This document shows, piece by piece, positions 26,044 to 36,869 of a stretch of DNA of 43,495 nt (positions are counted from its first letter, which is position 1; each line of letters begins with the position of its first letter). A program made the translations under genes and the position numbers. Below the pieces are notes generated by a model that searched no databases, had not been told where the DNA came from, and was given only the letters and a program-made list of their open reading frames with translations. The DNA comes from Proteobacteria bacterium UBA1844 (GTDB lineage Bacteria; Pseudomonadota; Gammaproteobacteria; Steroidobacterales; Woeseiaceae): NCBI GenBank assembly GCA_002338615.1, contig DDIS01000109.1, positions 1 to 43,495 of the forward strand, in the 5' to 3' direction.

Positions 26044-27374
26044 GCAAAAAGTATTTTGGCACGGACGGCGTGCGCGGGACGGTAGGGACGGAGCCCATGA
26101 CCGCGGAATTCGCGATGCGCCTGGCCAGTGCGGCGGCCCGCGTCCTGGTGCCCGAAGGTGGCACGGTGCTGATTGGGAAAGACACGCGCCTCTCCGGGTA
26201 CATGTTCGAGTCGGCGCTCGAGGCCGGATTCGTCGCGGCCGGAGCCGACGTGCTGTTAATCGGGCCCTTGCCGACACCGGGTATTGCGGTCCTGACCCAG
26301 GTGTTCAAAGCGGATCTCGGGGTGGTCATCAGCGCCTCGCACAATCCCTACCAGGACAATGGCATCAAGTTTTTCGATGGCCTGGGATCGAAGCTCACGG
26401 ACGACGTGGAAATGGCGATCGAAGCGCAGGTCGAGCAACCGGCCGTCACGCTGAATTCAATGTCGCTGGGGCGCGCCAAGCGCATCGACTCGGCGCGCAA
26501 TCGCTACCAGGACTTTTGTACCGCGACATTCCCGGGGCACCTGACGCTGGAGGGGCTCAAAATTGTATTCGATGGCGCCAACGGCGCTGGCTACAAAGTG
26601 GGCCCGCGAGCGCTGGCCGACCTCGGCGCCGAAGTCATACCGATCGGGTGTTCGCCGAATGGTCGCAATATCAATGACGGCTGCGGCTCGACGAATCCCG
26701 CATTGCTGCGCACGACCGTGCCGGCCGTAGGGGCCGACGTTGGCGTGGCTCTCGATGGCGACGGCGATCGGGTAGTGATGATTGATGAGAATGGCGAACT
26801 GATCGACGGTGACCAGCTGCTGTATATCCTCGCGGTTTCGCGGCAGGAAAGCGGCCTCTTGAAGGGGCCGGTCGTGGGCACGGTAATGAGTAATCTCGGG
26901 CTCGAACATGCCCTGCGCGCAAAATCGATCAACTTCCTGCGAGCCAGGGTAGGCGATCGTTATGTGCTGGAGACACTCCGGGAGTCGGGCGGTACCTTGG
27001 GCGGCGAAACTTCAGGGCACATGATTGTGCTCGATCAGACCACCACCGGGGACGGCCTTGTTTGTGCATTGCAAGTCCTCGCGGTAATGAAGCAGACCGG
27101 GCTGCCGTTATCCAAACTCGCGAGTGGTATGCAAAAGTACCCACAGACCATGATTAATGTGAACGTGAGGAAGAGAGTTAATCCGACCGACTTTCCGGCG
27201 ATCCGGCAGGCTGTCAGCACGGCCGAGTCGGAGCTGAAGGACACGGGACGCATCGTGTTGCGTGCGTCCGGAACCGAGTCCGTCATTCGCGTGATGGTGG
27301 AGGGGCAGGATGCGGCGGCCGTACAGGCCCTGGCCAGGCGGCTGGCAGACGTGGTGACCAGCGCCGCCGGGTGA
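26040..27374 (+). CDS. glmM: phosphoglucosamine mutase
   Basis: GlmM converts glucosamine-6-phosphate to glucosamine-1-phosphate for peptidoglycan and lipopolysaccharide precursors. The 444-residue protein has the four phosphohexomutase domains. The start is Y-F-G-T-D-G-V-R-G, the active-site phosphoserine loop is S-A-S-H-N-P (Ser about 100), the magnesium loop D-G-D-G-D-R, the sugar loop G-G-E-T-S-G-H and the phosphate-binding R-A-S-G-T-E-S. All key residues are present. It overlaps folP by four bases. tpiA follows 112 bases later, apparently with its own promoter. Confidence 0.97.
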   Translation: MSKKYFGTDGVRGTVGTEPMTAEFAMRLASAAARVLVPEGGTVLIGKDTRLSGYMFESALEAGFVAAGADVLLIGPLPTPGIAVLTQVFKADLGVVISASHNPYQDNGIKFFDGLGSKLTDDVEMAIEAQVEQPAVTLNSMSLGRAKRIDSARNRYQDFCTATFPGHLTLEGLKIVFDGANGAGYKVGPRALADLGAEVIPIGCSPNGRNINDGCGSTNPALLRTTVPAVGADVGVALDGDGDRVVMIDENGELIDGDQLLYILAVSRQESGLLKGPVVGTVMSNLGLEHALRAKSINFLRARVGDRYVLETLRESGGTLGGETSGHMIVLDQTTTGDGLVCALQVLAVMKQTGLPLSKLASGMQKYPQTMINVNVRKRVNPTDFPAIRQAVSTAESELKDTGRIVLRASGTESVIRVMVEGQDAAAVQALARRLADVVTSAAG

Positions 27375-27396
27375 AGGGCTTCATTACGCACAATCG

Positions 27397-27425
27397 TTGA
27401 TTTAGCGACACGCGATCGGTATCCT
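27397..27425 (+). promoter_or_regulatory. candidate promoter of tpiA-secG
   Basis: TTGATT (27397-27402) and TATCCT (27420-27425) are separated by an ideal 17 bases, about 60 bases upstream of the tpiA start, in the only sizeable gap between glmM and secG. Confidence 0.4.
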
Positions 27426-27486
27426 TCCGCGCCCTTGGCCCGGCGAAAGTTGCAAAGTCCGGGGCGGCTTTCGGAGATTTAGGCGC

Positions 27487-28245
27487 ATGCGCAGGTTCCT
27501 GGTTGCTGGTAACTGGAAGATGAACGGCGACTCGCGCAGAAACCGCGAGTTGGTCGCCGGTATCGTCGCCGGATTGCAGGATTCCGCAACGGTGGAGGTA
27601 CTGGTTTGTCCGCCGCTGCCCTATCTCGCAGCCGTCAAGAGCCAGCTCAGCGGGCATTCCGTGCTGCTGGGCGCGCAAAACGTGTCGGAACACGCGCAGG
27701 GTGCTTATACCGGCGAGACGGCTGCCGGCATGCTTGTCGATGTTGGCTGCAGCCATGTGATCGTCGGCCACTCGGAGCGCAGGGCCCTGTATGGCGAAAG
27801 CAGCAACGTGGTGGCGTCGAAGTTTCGCGCTGCAGCAGACGCCGGCTTGATACCGGTTTTGTGTGTAGGCGAGACGCTGGCCGAGCGGGAAGCGGGCCAG
27901 ACGGAAGTGGTTGTTGGACAGCAATTGGCGGCGGTAGTCGAAACCTGCGGCATAGCGGTGTTCGGGCGCGCGGTAATTGCGTACGAGCCTGTCTGGGCAA
28001 TTGGCACAGGCAAGGTTGCGTCCCCGGACGAGGCGCAGGCCGTGCACCGGTTTATCCGCGACGAGATTGCGGCCCGTGACGAAACAATCGCGGCCGGCGT
28101 ACAGATTTTGTACGGCGGCAGTATGAAAGGTGAAAATGCGGACGGGCTGCTGAGCATGCCCGATATCGACGGCGGCCTGATAGGTGGTGCGTCATTGAAG
28201 GCGGCTGATTTTCTGGCAATAACGAAAGCCGCGCAAGGAATTTGA
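27487..28245 (+). CDS. tpiA: triosephosphate isomerase
   Basis: This glycolytic enzyme interconverts dihydroxyacetone phosphate and glyceraldehyde-3-phosphate. The 252-residue TIM barrel carries the substrate Lys11 in GNWKMNG, the electrophile His95 in VIVGHSERR and the catalytic base Glu167 in [11 protein letters not shown]. The flexible loop 6 (VWAIGTG) and the phosphate-binding Y-G-G-S segment are intact. A GGAG site precedes the ATG. secG begins 7 bases after the stop, so they are cotranscribed, an arrangement common outside the enterics. Confidence 0.98.
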   Translation: MRRFLVAGNWKMNGDSRRNRELVAGIVAGLQDSATVEVLVCPPLPYLAAVKSQLSGHSVLLGAQNVSEHAQGAYTGETAAGMLVDVGCSHVIVGHSERRALYGESSNVVASKFRAAADAGLIPVLCVGETLAEREAGQTEVVVGQQLAAVVETCGIAVFGRAVIAYEPVWAIGTGKVASPDEAQAVHRFIRDEIAARDETIAAGVQILYGGSMKGENADGLLSMPDIDGGLIGGASLKAADFLAITKAAQGI

Positions 28246-28252
28246 GGATTCA

Positions 28253-28708
28253 ATGGATACTATTCAAAAAGTTGTCCTGATCGCACACACACTGGTCGCT
28301 TTGCTGATCATTGCGTTGGTGCTATTGCAACGTGGTAAAGGTGCCGATGCGGGTGCTGCTTTTGGTTCGGGCGCATCCGGTACGGTATTTGGCGCACGCG
28401 GCTCGGCGAGTTTCTTTTCCCGCATGACCGCCGTACTGGCGACGGCGTTTTTTATCAGCAGCCTGGCGCTGGCGTATATGAGCAGCCAGGGTACGGTGGA
28501 ATTACCGACCAGTCTGCTGGAGGATATACCGGACCAGACAGCGGGGGATGGCGCAATTGCGGTGCCTGCGGACGATTCGCAACAACCCGCCAGCGATTTG
28601 CTGCCGTCGATGGACGCGGACGATGCGACTGAAACGCCGCTTCCGGATGCAACAGAAAATTTACCCTCGATTCAGGAAGAAAAGTCGAGCGACGAGGACA
28701 ACCAGTAA
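28253..28708 (+). CDS. secG: preprotein translocase subunit SecG
   Basis: SecG supports SecYE-mediated protein export in the inner membrane. The 151-residue protein has two transmembrane helices (about residues 6-22 and 57-76) joined by the conserved cytosolic loop [29 protein letters not shown] long acidic, Pro- and Ser-rich C-terminal tail of about 70 residues follows, longer than in E. coli SecG. It is coupled to tpiA, and tRNA-Leu lies 11 bases after the stop, the E. coli secG-leuU order. Confidence 0.95.
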   Translation: MDTIQKVVLIAHTLVALLIIALVLLQRGKGADAGAAFGSGASGTVFGARGSASFFSRMTAVLATAFFISSLALAYMSSQGTVELPTSLLEDIPDQTAGDGAIAVPADDSQQPASDLLPSMDADDATETPLPDATENLPSIQEEKSSDEDNQ

Positions 28709-28719
28709 CAGTATTGCAC

Positions 28720-28804
28720 GCTCTGGTGGTGGAATTGGTAGACACGCTGTCTTGAGGGGGCAGTGGCGCGAGCCGTGCGAGTTCGAGTCTCGCCCAGAGC
28801 ACCA
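28720..28804 (+). tRNA. leuU: tRNA-Leu (anticodon GAG)
   Basis: This is an 85-nt type II tRNA. The acceptor stem is GCTCTGG/CCAGAGC with discriminator A and encoded CCA. The D arm is GTGGAATTGGTAGACAC-like. The anticodon stem CTGTC/GGCAG encloses the loop TTGAGGG with anticodon GAG. A variable arm and a T arm with GTTCGAGTC follow. It reads CUC/CUU leucine codons. It follows secG by 11 bases with no separate promoter seen, so it is probably processed from the tpiA-secG transcript. Confidence 0.97.
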
Positions 28805-28813
28805 ATGTACGAT

Positions 28814-28839
28814 AAAACCCGGCGCTGAGCCGGGTTTTT
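28814..28839 (+). terminator. intrinsic terminator after tRNA-Leu
   Basis: AAAACCCGGC / GCCGGGTTTT form a 10-bp stem with a GCTGA loop and run into a T tract. It ends the tpiA-secG-leuU transcript and separates it from the nuo operon. Confidence 0.88.
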
Positions 28840-28922
28840 AGCATTTGCGGCTTTCGTGCCTGAAATACACGACATGCACAAAACGATTACTTGAAAAGGG
28901 GTGTATTCGCGGCACGTCTCAC

Positions 28923-28931
28923 TGATACAAT
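28923..28931 (+). promoter_or_regulatory. candidate extended -10 promoter of the nuo operon
   Basis: TGATACAAT (28923-28931) combines an extended -10 TG with a -10 TACAAT, about 50 bases upstream of nuoA. No good -35 lies at the expected distance, which is tolerated by extended -10 promoters. A TTGAAA at 28891 is too far away to pair with it. Confidence 0.45.
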
Positions 28932-28980
28932 GCCGCGCTCACCACCATTCGCAATTACGACGTAAAACCGAAGAAAACAA

Positions 28981-29337
28981 ATGCTGCACGAATACATTCC
29001 GATCCTGATTTTTCTCGGCGTAGCTACTGGCATAGGGCTACTGCTGCTTGCTCTCGGGTTCCTCATTGGACACGGCGGCAAAGACAGCGAGAAACTCTCT
29101 CCATACGAATGCGGATTCGAGCCGTTTGATGACTCGCGCATGAAGTTCGACGTCCGCTATTACCTCGTTGCAATCCTGTTCATCATTTTTGACCTTGAAA
29201 TTGCATTCCTGTTTCCCTGGGCTGTGTCGCTCGGCACGATAGGTACGTTTGGACTGCTGGCGATGGGCCTGTTTCTCGCGATCCTGGTGGTCGGCTTCAT
29301 CTATGAGTGGAAAAAGGGAGCCCTGGAGTGGGACTGA
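28981..29337 (+). CDS. nuoA: NADH-quinone oxidoreductase subunit A
   Basis: NuoA is a small membrane subunit of complex I, near the quinone site at the junction with the peripheral arm. The 118-residue protein has three transmembrane helices (about 10-30, 62-82, 88-108). The characteristic loop [12 protein letters not shown], with the conserved Cys and acidic residues, precedes helix 2, and [14 protein letters not shown] follows. It is the first gene of the operon. Its end overlaps the nuoB start by 10 bases. Confidence 0.96.
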   Translation: MLHEYIPILIFLGVATGIGLLLLALGFLIGHGGKDSEKLSPYECGFEPFDDSRMKFDVRYYLVAILFIIFDLEIAFLFPWAVSLGTIGTFGLLAMGLFLAILVVGFIYEWKKGALEWD

Positions 29338-29855
29338 CGAATACAGCTGAGCTGGCTCCCGAGCGCAATGCCGAAGCAGCGGGGGGCAGCCTGCAGGAAA
29401 AAGGCTTCGTTGTGACCAATGTCGATGCTGTCATGAACTGGGCTCGCACCGGGTCGTTGTGGCCGATGACTTTCGGCCTGGCCTGCTGTGCCGTGGAAAT
29501 GATGCACGCCGGTGCAGCGCGTTATGATCTCGACCGCTTCGGGATTATCTTCCGGCCCAGCCCCCGGCAATCGGATTGCATGATCGTTGCCGGTACCCTG
29601 ACGAACAAGATGGCGCCGCCACTGCGCAAGGTCTATGACCAGATGCCGGAACCGCGCTGGGTCGTATCGATGGGCTCCTGTGCCAATGGCGGGGGCTACT
29701 ATCACTACTCGTACGCGGTGGTTCGCGGCTGCGATCGTATTGTCCCTGTCGACGTGTATGTACCGGGTTGTCCACCAACCGCGGAAGCACTGGTTTATGG
29801 TTTGATCCAGTTGCAAAACAAAATTCGCCGAACCAGCACGATAGCCAGGCAATAG
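29328..29855 (+). CDS. nuoB: NADH-quinone oxidoreductase subunit B (cluster N2)
   Basis: NuoB holds the terminal [4Fe-4S] cluster N2 that reduces quinone. The four ligands are visible: the Cys53-Cys54 pair in [10 protein letters not shown], Cys118 in MGSCANGGG and Cys148 in [11 protein letters not shown] (numbering from the GTG at 29328). I prefer this GTG (175 residues) because GGAG lies 7 bases upstream. An in-frame ATG at 29307 would add seven residues from inside nuoA. nuoC begins 11 bases after the stop. Confidence 0.96.
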   Translation: MGLTNTAELAPERNAEAAGGSLQEKGFVVTNVDAVMNWARTGSLWPMTFGLACCAVEMMHAGAARYDLDRFGIIFRPSPRQSDCMIVAGTLTNKMAPPLRKVYDQMPEPRWVVSMGSCANGGGYYHYSYAVVRGCDRIVPVDVYVPGCPPTAEALVYGLIQLQNKIRRTSTIARQ

Positions 29856-29866
29856 GCGGGACGGGC

Positions 29867-30562
29867 ATGAGCGATCGCTACGACGCATTGGCCGCTCGCA
29901 TTGACGAGCGATTTGGTGAGCAGCTTCAGCGAATTACCTCGACCTGTGGCGAACTGACCTATGAGCTCGGCAAGTTCGACTTGCGAGAAGTCGCGGCGGC
30001 ATTGCGTAACGATTTTGGTTTCGAAATGCTGATGGATGTGTGCGGCGTTGACTACCTGACCTACGGCAAGGACGAATGGCTTACCGAGGATGCGACGGAA
30101 ACCGGTTTTAGCCGTGGCGTCGAACGTGGTCCGGTCATTCTCGATGATACCGACACGTTTCCGGCAAAACGTTTCGCGGTCGTGTATCACCTTCTTTCGT
30201 TGCAGAATAACCAGCGGCTCCGGCTACGCACCTACACGGGGACTGAGAATCCGCCAATTCTAAAATCCGTGGTCGATATCTGGAACAGCGCAAACTGGTT
30301 TGAGCGCGAGGCGTTCGATTTATTCGGAATCCTGTTCGAAGGTCACCCGGACTTGCGCCGTATCCTGACTGACTACGGTTTTATCGGTCATCCTTTCCGC
30401 AAGGACTTTCCGCTGATCGGCAACGTCGAAGTCAGCTACGATGTCGAAAAGGGTCGGGTTGCGTACAAGCCGGTCAGTATCGAACCAAGAACGCTGGTGC
30501 CCCGTGTCATCCGTGACGACAACCGCTACCAGCCGGATCTGCAGGATCGTGGCCATGGCTGA
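29867..30562 (+). CDS. nuoC: NADH-quinone oxidoreductase subunit C
   Basis: NuoC is a 231-residue (30 kDa type) hydrophilic subunit of the connecting module of complex I, without cofactors. The 30-kDa signature is clear: [39 protein letters not shown] choose ATG 29867, which follows GGCGGGACGGG, over an upstream in-frame start lying inside nuoB. It is a gene separate from nuoD, unlike the fused nuoCD of E. coli. Its stop overlaps nuoD by 8 bases. Confidence 0.96.
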   Translation: MSDRYDALAARIDERFGEQLQRITSTCGELTYELGKFDLREVAAALRNDFGFEMLMDVCGVDYLTYGKDEWLTEDATETGFSRGVERGPVILDDTDTFPAKRFAVVYHLLSLQNNQRLRLRTYTGTENPPILKSVVDIWNSANWFEREAFDLFGILFEGHPDLRRILTDYGFIGHPFRKDFPLIGNVEVSYDVEKGRVAYKPVSIEPRTLVPRVIRDDNRYQPDLQDRGHG

Positions 30563-31808
30563 GATCCAGAGCTACACGATGAATTTCGGGCCCCAGCATC
30601 CGGCGGCGCACGGCGTGCTGCGGCTGGTCCTGGAAATGGATGGCGAAACCATTCAAAAAGCGGATCCACACATTGGCCTGTTGCACCGCGCGACCGAAAA
30701 GCTCGCCGAGTCGAAGCCATTCAGCCAAAGCATTGGCTACATGGACCGCCTCGACTACGTGTCGATGATGTGCAACGAACACGGCTATGTCCTTGCCATT
30801 GAAAAATTGCTGGGTATCGAGATACCCGCACGCGCGCAATACATCCGGGTGATGTTCGACGAGATAACCCGAATTCTGAACCACCTGATGTGGCTCGGTG
30901 CGCACGGACTGGACATTGGAGCAATGACAGTATTTCTGTATTGTTTTCGCGAGCGCGAAGACCTTATGGATCTTTATGAGGCGGTGTCCGGAACCCGGAT
31001 GCATGCAACGTATTATCGGCCGGGCGGCGTATTTCGTGATCTCCCCGACAGCATGCCGAAGTACCAGGAATCGAGATTTCGCAATGCTAAAGAACTGGCA
31101 CGTATCAACGCCGCCAGGGAAGGTAGCATGCTCGACTTTATTGAAGACTTCACGCAGCGTTTTCCGGCTTGCGTCGACGAATACGAGACACTGCTGACGG
31201 ATAACCGCATCTGGAAACAACGCACTGTCAATATTGCGGTCGTCTCACCCGAACGGGCGATGCAGTTGGGCTTTTCGGGACCGATGCTGCGAGGCTCCGG
31301 CATCGAATGGGATCTGCGCCGCAAACAGCCCTACGAAGTGTACGATGCGCTTGAATTCGACATTCCGGTTGGTGTCAATGGCGACTGTTATGACCGTTAC
31401 CTCGTGCGCATCGAAGAGCTGCGCCAGTCAAACCACATCATTAAACAGTGCGTAGACTGGTTGCGTGCCAATCCCGGCCCGGTGATTGCTGATGATCACA
31501 AGGTTGTTGCGCCGTCGAGGGTGGAAATGAAAGACGACATGGAGTCGTTGATTCACCACTTCAAGTTGTTTACCGAAGGCTACACGGTACCGGTGGGTGA
31601 AGCGTATGCGGCTATCGAGCATCCGAAAGGCGAGTTCGGTGTGTATCTCGTCTCGGACGGCGCGAACAAACCGTATCGCGTGAAGATTCGCGCTGCCGGT
31701 TTTGCACATCTTTCTGCGATGGCGGAAATGGTTGAAGGCCATATGCTGGCGGATGTGGTGGCGGTTATCGGCACACAGGACATTGTTTTCGGTGAGGTCG
31801 ATCGATGA
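30555..31808 (+). CDS. nuoD: NADH-quinone oxidoreductase subunit D
   Basis: NuoD is the 49-kDa-type subunit that forms the quinone pocket with NuoB. It is related to the NiFe hydrogenase large subunit but lacks metal ligands. The 417-residue protein shows [14 protein letters not shown] (quinone-site His in the HPAAHG loop), [11 protein letters not shown], and the C-terminal [11 protein letters not shown] choose ATG 30555 because it gives the usual N-terminus. It overlaps nuoC by 8 bases and nuoE by 4. Confidence 0.97.
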   Translation: MAEIQSYTMNFGPQHPAAHGVLRLVLEMDGETIQKADPHIGLLHRATEKLAESKPFSQSIGYMDRLDYVSMMCNEHGYVLAIEKLLGIEIPARAQYIRVMFDEITRILNHLMWLGAHGLDIGAMTVFLYCFREREDLMDLYEAVSGTRMHATYYRPGGVFRDLPDSMPKYQESRFRNAKELARINAAREGSMLDFIEDFTQRFPACVDEYETLLTDNRIWKQRTVNIAVVSPERAMQLGFSGPMLRGSGIEWDLRRKQPYEVYDALEFDIPVGVNGDCYDRYLVRIEELRQSNHIIKQCVDWLRANPGPVIADDHKVVAPSRVEMKDDMESLIHHFKLFTEGYTVPVGEAYAAIEHPKGEFGVYLVSDGANKPYRVKIRAAGFAHLSAMAEMVEGHMLADVVAVIGTQDIVFGEVDR

Positions 31809-32296
31809 ACGAGCCCGTGATCCTCTCCGCTCACGTACGCGACGAAATCGAGCGCTGGAAAGTACGTTTTCCCAAGGACCGTTCGCGATCTGCGGTACTC
31901 GGTGCCCTGCACGCTGTGCAGCACGAGAACAACGGCTACCTGACGCCGGAGCATATGAATGCAGTAGCGGAATATCTTGAGCTTCCGACCATCCAGGTAT
32001 ACGAAGTCGCGACGTTTTACTCAATGTTTCAGACGCGGCCGGTAGGGCGCCACAACGTAGCAATCTGCACCAATGTATCGTGTATGTTGCGTGGCGCTGA
32101 GGATCTTGTCGCGCATGTTGAGAAAAAGCTCGGTATCAAGCTCGGGGAAAGTACTGAAGACGGCCGCATTTATTTAAAGAAAGAAGAAGAGTGTCTCGCA
32201 GCCTGCTGCGGGGCGCCGATGATGATGGTGGATCACAAATATCACGAGAACCTGACAACGGAAAGCGTTGACCAGGTACTTGACGCGCTGGAATGA
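31805..32296 (+). CDS. nuoE: NADH-quinone oxidoreductase subunit E (cluster N1a)
   Basis: NuoE is a 163-residue thioredoxin-like subunit of the NADH dehydrogenase module, carrying the [2Fe-2S] cluster N1a. The ligands are in ICTNVSC (two Cys) and [10 protein letters not shown] (Cys-x3-Cys). The helical N-terminus has [24 protein letters not shown]. It is coupled to its neighbours by 4-base overlaps with nuoD (start) and nuoF (end). Confidence 0.96.
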   Translation: MNEPVILSAHVRDEIERWKVRFPKDRSRSAVLGALHAVQHENNGYLTPEHMNAVAEYLELPTIQVYEVATFYSMFQTRPVGRHNVAICTNVSCMLRGAEDLVAHVEKKLGIKLGESTEDGRIYLKKEEECLAACCGAPMMMVDHKYHENLTTESVDQVLDALE

Positions 32297-33609
32297 CCGA
32301 GACGATGGCCTACGAACAGAATCTTGTTTGCTTCAATACCTTCGGCTCACCCGAATCGCATACGCTCGCAACCTATGAGCAGCACGATGGTTACCAGGCC
32401 TGGCGCAAGATAATTGCGGGTGGTATGACGCCGGCCGAGGTTATCGACGAGGTCAAGGCATCGGGCTTGCGCGGTCGCGGTGGTGCGGGTTTTCCAACCG
32501 GCTTGAAATGGAGTTTCATGCCGAAAGGTGACGGCGTGCAGAAGTACCTGGTGTGTAATTCGGACGAGTCCGAGCCGGGCACCTGCCACGATCGCGAAAT
32601 CCTGCGTTACAACCCGCACGTGGTGGTCGAGGGCATGGCGATTGCGGCCTATGCGATGGGTGCGACGGTTGCTTACAATTATATTCGCGGTGAATTTATT
32701 GACGAGCCCGTGCCGCGTTTCGAGAACGCGGTCAGGGAAGCCTATGAAGCGGGTCTACTGGGCAAGAATATTCAGGGCTCGGGCATCGATGTCGATCTTT
32801 ACACGTTTGTCGGCGCCGGCGCCTATATCTGCGGTGAGGAAACGGCATTGCTGGAGTCCCTCGAAGGCAAGCAGGGCAAGCCTCGCTTCAAGCCGCCGTT
32901 TCCCGCGAATTTCGGTCTATACGGTAAGCCTACGACCATCAACAACACGCAGACCCTGGCCAGCGTGCCGGCGATTCTGCGTAACGGTGCAGCGTGGTTT
33001 GCGGGCCTGGGCCCCGAAAATTCGGGTGGCACCGCGCTGTTCTCAGTATCGGGGCACGTGGAAAAACCAGGCAATTACGAATTACCAATGGGCATACCGT
33101 TTAATGATCTGCTGGAAATTGCCGGCGGCATGCTGGGTGGCCGCAAACTCAAAGCTGTAATACCAGGCGGCTCATCCTGCAAGGTGTTGCCGGGTGACAT
33201 CATCAGGAATTGCACGATGGACTACGTGTCGCTGCAACAGGCTGGCTCGTCGTTTGGTACCGGTGCGGTGATGGTGATGGATGAAACCACCGACATGGTC
33301 AGAGTTTTACGACGGATTTCGCGTTTTTACATGGCGGAATCGTGCGGGCAGTGCACACCGTGTCGTGAAGGAACCGGCTGGTTGTACCGGATGTCCTCGC
33401 GAATCATTGACGGACAGGGCACTCACGACGACCTGGGCAAGCTTGTCGATGTCGCAAACAAGATCGAGGGTCATACTATTTGTGCGTTGGGTGATGCGGC
33501 GGCGTGGCCGGTGCAAAGCTTTCTCAAACATTACCTGCACGAATTTGAGTACATGATTGAAAACAAAGGGCGCAGCGTTGTTGACGACATCGCTGCAGCG
33601 GCGGCCTGA
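32293..33609 (+). CDS. nuoF: NADH-quinone oxidoreductase subunit F (FMN, NADH site, cluster N3)
   Basis: NuoF is the 438-residue subunit where NADH is oxidised. The glycine-rich NADH/FMN site [15 protein letters not shown] (about 59-73), the E-S-E-P-G-T segment, [19 protein letters not shown] and the N3 [4Fe-4S] ligands in [12 protein letters not shown] plus a later Cys (HTICALGD) are all present. The first five codons include a second ATG, so the start may be four codons later. nuoG begins 9 bases after the stop. Confidence 0.97.
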   Translation: MTETMAYEQNLVCFNTFGSPESHTLATYEQHDGYQAWRKIIAGGMTPAEVIDEVKASGLRGRGGAGFPTGLKWSFMPKGDGVQKYLVCNSDESEPGTCHDREILRYNPHVVVEGMAIAAYAMGATVAYNYIRGEFIDEPVPRFENAVREAYEAGLLGKNIQGSGIDVDLYTFVGAGAYICGEETALLESLEGKQGKPRFKPPFPANFGLYGKPTTINNTQTLASVPAILRNGAAWFAGLGPENSGGTALFSVSGHVEKPGNYELPMGIPFNDLLEIAGGMLGGRKLKAVIPGGSSCKVLPGDIIRNCTMDYVSLQQAGSSFGTGAVMVMDETTDMVRVLRRISRFYMAESCGQCTPCREGTGWLYRMSSRIIDGQGTHDDLGKLVDVANKIEGHTICALGDAAAWPVQSFLKHYLHEFEYMIENKGRSVVDDIAAAAA

Positions 33610-33618
33610 AGAAGGGAT

Positions 33619-35781
33619 ATGAGCGACGATATCGTAAATATTGAGGTCGACGGCAAGCCGGTTGAGGCTCGCAAGGGCCAGATGGTTATGGAGGTGACGG
33701 ACAGGATCGGTGCCTACATTCCGCGCTTTTGCTACCACGAGAAATTGTCGATAGCCGCAAACTGCCGCATGTGCCTCGTGGAGGTTGAAAAAGCACCGAA
33801 GCCATTGCCCGCCTGCGCAACCCCGGTCGGCGAAGGCATGAAGATTTTTACACGCTCCGCAAAAGCGATTTCGGCGCAGAAAGCGACGATGGAATTCCTG
33901 CTTATCAATCACCCGCTTGACTGCCCGATCTGCGACCAGGGTGGTGAATGCGAATTGCAGGACCTCGCGCTGGGCTATGGCAGGGACATCTCGCGCTACG
34001 CTGAGCGCAAACGCGTGGTCAAGGACAAGGACATCGGGCCCCTCATTTCAACCGACATGACGCGCTGTATCCATTGCACGCGTTGCATACGGTTCGGTGA
34101 CGAGATTTGCGGCATGCCGGAACTCGGCACCACGGATCGCGGCGAGAACATGAAGATCGGTACCTATATCGAAAAGAGTGTCGATCACGAGTTGTCCGCC
34201 AACATTATCGACCTGTGTCCGGTCGGGGCCCTGAATAACAAACCCTACCGATACAGCGCGCGTGCATGGGAAATGATGCAACGTGCAACCGTCGCACCGC
34301 ATGACTGTGTTGGCTCAAATCTCTACGCCCATGTTTTGCGAGGTACGGTCAAACGTGTCGTGCCGCGCGACAATGAAAGCATTAATGAAACCTGGATATC
34401 GGATCGCGACCGCTACAGTTACGAAGCAATATATTCAGACGAACGGCTGCTTGCGCCGCGGTTGAAAGAAAGTGGCAGTTGGCGCGAAATAGACTGGGAC
34501 GAGGCGTTGCAAATTGCCGCCGAACGACTCAAGGCCGCGGCGCCTGGCAAGGTTGGCATGCTTGCATCCCCAAGCTCCACACTCGAAGAAGCCTTTCTGT
34601 TTGCACGGATTGCGCAACAGCTGGATACGGATAATATCGACCACCGCATTGCCCGGCGCGACGTTACGGATCAGGACGATGACCCCGTATATCCCTGGCT
34701 GGGCTGCGAGATCGCCGAGATAGAATCACAGCAGTCCATATTCATCGTGGGTTCGGATCTCAGGCACGAAGCGCCGATACTTGCACATCGTGTACGCAAG
34801 GCAGCGCTGGCGGGTGCGACAATCAGTTTCGCGAATGAAGTGGCGCACGAGTATTTTTTCAACATTGCTCATAGCCTGGCTGGCGCGAACCTCGTCGAGA
34901 TGCTTGCCGGGGTGGCGGTTGCCGCGACCTGCGGGTCCCTGCCCGCGTCGCTGGCCGCTGTTTGCAAAGGCGTGGAACCGGGTGCGAATGAAAAAGCAAT
35001 TGCCGCAACGCTGACATCGAATGACGAGGCGCTTTTGTTGCTGGGCAATGTAGCGGCGAGGCATGGGTCTTTCTCCATTATTCGGGCGCTGGCCGCAGAG
35101 ATCGCAAAGGCAAGCGGCGCGAAGCTTGGTTATATTTCACAAGGCGCAAACAGCGCCGGTGCGAGTCTCGCCGGCGTCCTGCCACATCGTGGTGTTGGCG
35201 GCTTGCCGCGCACAACAGAGGGCAAGGCGGCTGTGAGTATGCTCAACGAGGTACTCGATGCCATCGTGCTCATGAACGTTGAGCCGGATGCTGACCTGCT
35301 TGCAGTCGATGATCCCATAGCGAAGCTGACCCGGCAGCCGTTTGTACTTTCGTTTACGCCGTTTGTTTCCGACGCATTGCTTGAGGCAGCGGACCTGCTG
35401 CTCCCGATCGGCACTTTTGCCGAGACGTCCGGAACCTATGTCAACGTCGCCGGCACCTGGCAGAGCTTTGCCGGAGTTGCGAATCCGGTCGGGCAGTCGC
35501 GCCCCGCCTGGAAGGTTTTGCGTGTACTCGGCAATTTGCTCGATATGCCGGACTTCGACTATGTCAGCAGCGAACAGATACGCGATCAGGTGCGCGCCTC
35601 GGTCGGGGATGTCCGGCCGAGCAATCGTTTTGCAGGCACCGTGGAATTCGCGAAACCCAACGGCAACGAGGTTTCAAACCCCACGAGCGTCTCGCTGTAT
35701 GGCGCTGATGGTCTCGTACGTCGTGCCCGTGCATTGCAATTGACGCCCGAAGCTCGCCGCTCGGCGGGCAAGCAAGTCTGA
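33619..35781 (+). CDS. nuoG: NADH-quinone oxidoreductase subunit G
   Basis: NuoG is the large iron-sulfur subunit of complex I. The N-terminal ferredoxin-like domain holds the [2Fe-2S] ligands (CYHEKL..CRMC..C). The His/Cys cluster site is [14 protein letters not shown], and a 4Fe-4S site lies in [10 protein letters not shown] with a distal L-C-P-V-G-A-L. A molybdopterin oxidoreductase-like domain without active-site function fills about residues 220-720. At 720 residues it is shorter than E. coli NuoG (about 908) and like the alpha-proteobacterial/mitochondrial type. It overlaps nuoH by one base. Confidence 0.95.
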   Translation: MSDDIVNIEVDGKPVEARKGQMVMEVTDRIGAYIPRFCYHEKLSIAANCRMCLVEVEKAPKPLPACATPVGEGMKIFTRSAKAISAQKATMEFLLINHPLDCPICDQGGECELQDLALGYGRDISRYAERKRVVKDKDIGPLISTDMTRCIHCTRCIRFGDEICGMPELGTTDRGENMKIGTYIEKSVDHELSANIIDLCPVGALNNKPYRYSARAWEMMQRATVAPHDCVGSNLYAHVLRGTVKRVVPRDNESINETWISDRDRYSYEAIYSDERLLAPRLKESGSWREIDWDEALQIAAERLKAAAPGKVGMLASPSSTLEEAFLFARIAQQLDTDNIDHRIARRDVTDQDDDPVYPWLGCEIAEIESQQSIFIVGSDLRHEAPILAHRVRKAALAGATISFANEVAHEYFFNIAHSLAGANLVEMLAGVAVAATCGSLPASLAAVCKGVEPGANEKAIAATLTSNDEALLLLGNVAARHGSFSIIRALAAEIAKASGAKLGYISQGANSAGASLAGVLPHRGVGGLPRTTEGKAAVSMLNEVLDAIVLMNVEPDADLLAVDDPIAKLTRQPFVLSFTPFVSDALLEAADLLLPIGTFAETSGTYVNVAGTWQSFAGVANPVGQSRPAWKVLRVLGNLLDMPDFDYVSSEQIRDQVRASVGDVRPSNRFAGTVEFAKPNGNEVSNPTSVSLYGADGLVRRARALQLTPEARRSAGKQV

Positions 35782-36866
35782 TGAGCAGCCTGTTGCCGCA
35801 ATTCATCGTTGACCTGTGGGACTCGCTGCCGCCACTGGTGCAGTACCTGACGGTCGTAACCTGGAAAATACTGTTCGTCACCATCGCGGTGATCCTCGTG
35901 GTCGCCTTTTCGACCTATTTCGAACGCAAGGTCATTGGCAGTATGCAATCCCGGGTCGGGCCAAACCGCGTCGGACCACTGGGTCTCGGCCAACCGTTCG
36001 CCGACGTCATCAAGTTATTGATCAAGGAAATTGTAGTACCGGCCCAATCGAACAAATTCCTGTTTGTAATCGCTCCTTTATTGTCCTTGATTCCGGCGCT
36101 TGCGACCTGGGCCGTAGTGCCCCTGCACCCGGGTTTTACGATTTCGAATATCAACGCGGGCTTGTTGTACGTTCTTGCGTTGACATCGTTAGGCGTATAC
36201 GGCGTGATTCTCGCCGGCTGGGCCAGTAATTCGAAGTATGCTTTGCTCGGTGCCATGCGATCGGCTGCGCAGATCGTCGCCTACGAAATTGCGATGGGCT
36301 TTGCCCTGGTCGGTGTGCTGATGGCGGCTGGTAGCCTCAATCTGGGTGCTATCGTCGAAGGCCAGGCGGGAGGATTCAGCAACTGGTTCCTGCTGCCGCT
36401 GTTTCCACTGTTCATAGTCTATTGGGTTTCTGGTGTTGCCGAAACCAATCGTGCGCCATTCGACGTTGCCGAGGGCGAGTCAGAAATCGTCGCGGGTTTC
36501 CATGTCGAATACGCGGGCGTTGCCTTTGCATTGTTTTTCCTTGCCGAGTACGCAAATATGGTACTCATCTCTGCGTTGGCGTCGGTCTTTTTTCTTGGTG
36601 GATGGGCGTCGCCACTCGCGGGTTGGACCTTTCTCGATGGCAGTTTGCTTGCATTTATTGCTGCACCGAGTTTTTTCTGGCTGTTCGCCAAGATTTCGTT
36701 TTTCATGTATTCATTCTTCTGGTTTCGCGCGACTTTTCCGCGCTATCGCTACGATCAAATCATGCGCCTGGGCTGGAAGGTATTCATTCCCATTACGATT
36801 TTCTGGATTGCCGTCGAGGCCGTGATGGCGTGGCAGCGGGTAGGTCCCTGGGCCAATCTAGGCTGA
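35781..36866 (+). CDS. nuoH: NADH-quinone oxidoreductase subunit H
   Basis: NuoH is a 361-residue membrane subunit with eight or nine helices, linking the quinone chamber to the proton channels. Diagnostic stretches are [19 protein letters not shown] (after helix 1), [18 protein letters not shown] and [24 protein letters not shown] with its conserved acidic residues. It starts in the nuoG stop. nuoI begins 3 bases after its own stop. Confidence 0.97.
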   Translation: MSSLLPQFIVDLWDSLPPLVQYLTVVTWKILFVTIAVILVVAFSTYFERKVIGSMQSRVGPNRVGPLGLGQPFADVIKLLIKEIVVPAQSNKFLFVIAPLLSLIPALATWAVVPLHPGFTISNINAGLLYVLALTSLGVYGVILAGWASNSKYALLGAMRSAAQIVAYEIAMGFALVGVLMAAGSLNLGAIVEGQAGGFSNWFLLPLFPLFIVYWVSGVAETNRAPFDVAEGESEIVAGFHVEYAGVAFALFFLAEYANMVLISALASVFFLGGWASPLAGWTFLDGSLLAFIAAPSFFWLFAKISFFMYSFFWFRATFPRYRYDQIMRLGWKVFIPITIFWIAVEAVMAWQRVGPWANLG

Positions 36867-36869
36867 ATT

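Noticed and set aside
28891..28931. TTGAAA (28891) as -35 for the TACAAT -10 of nuo
   Set aside because: The spacing is 29 bases, too long for a sigma-70 promoter. An extended -10 explanation is preferred.
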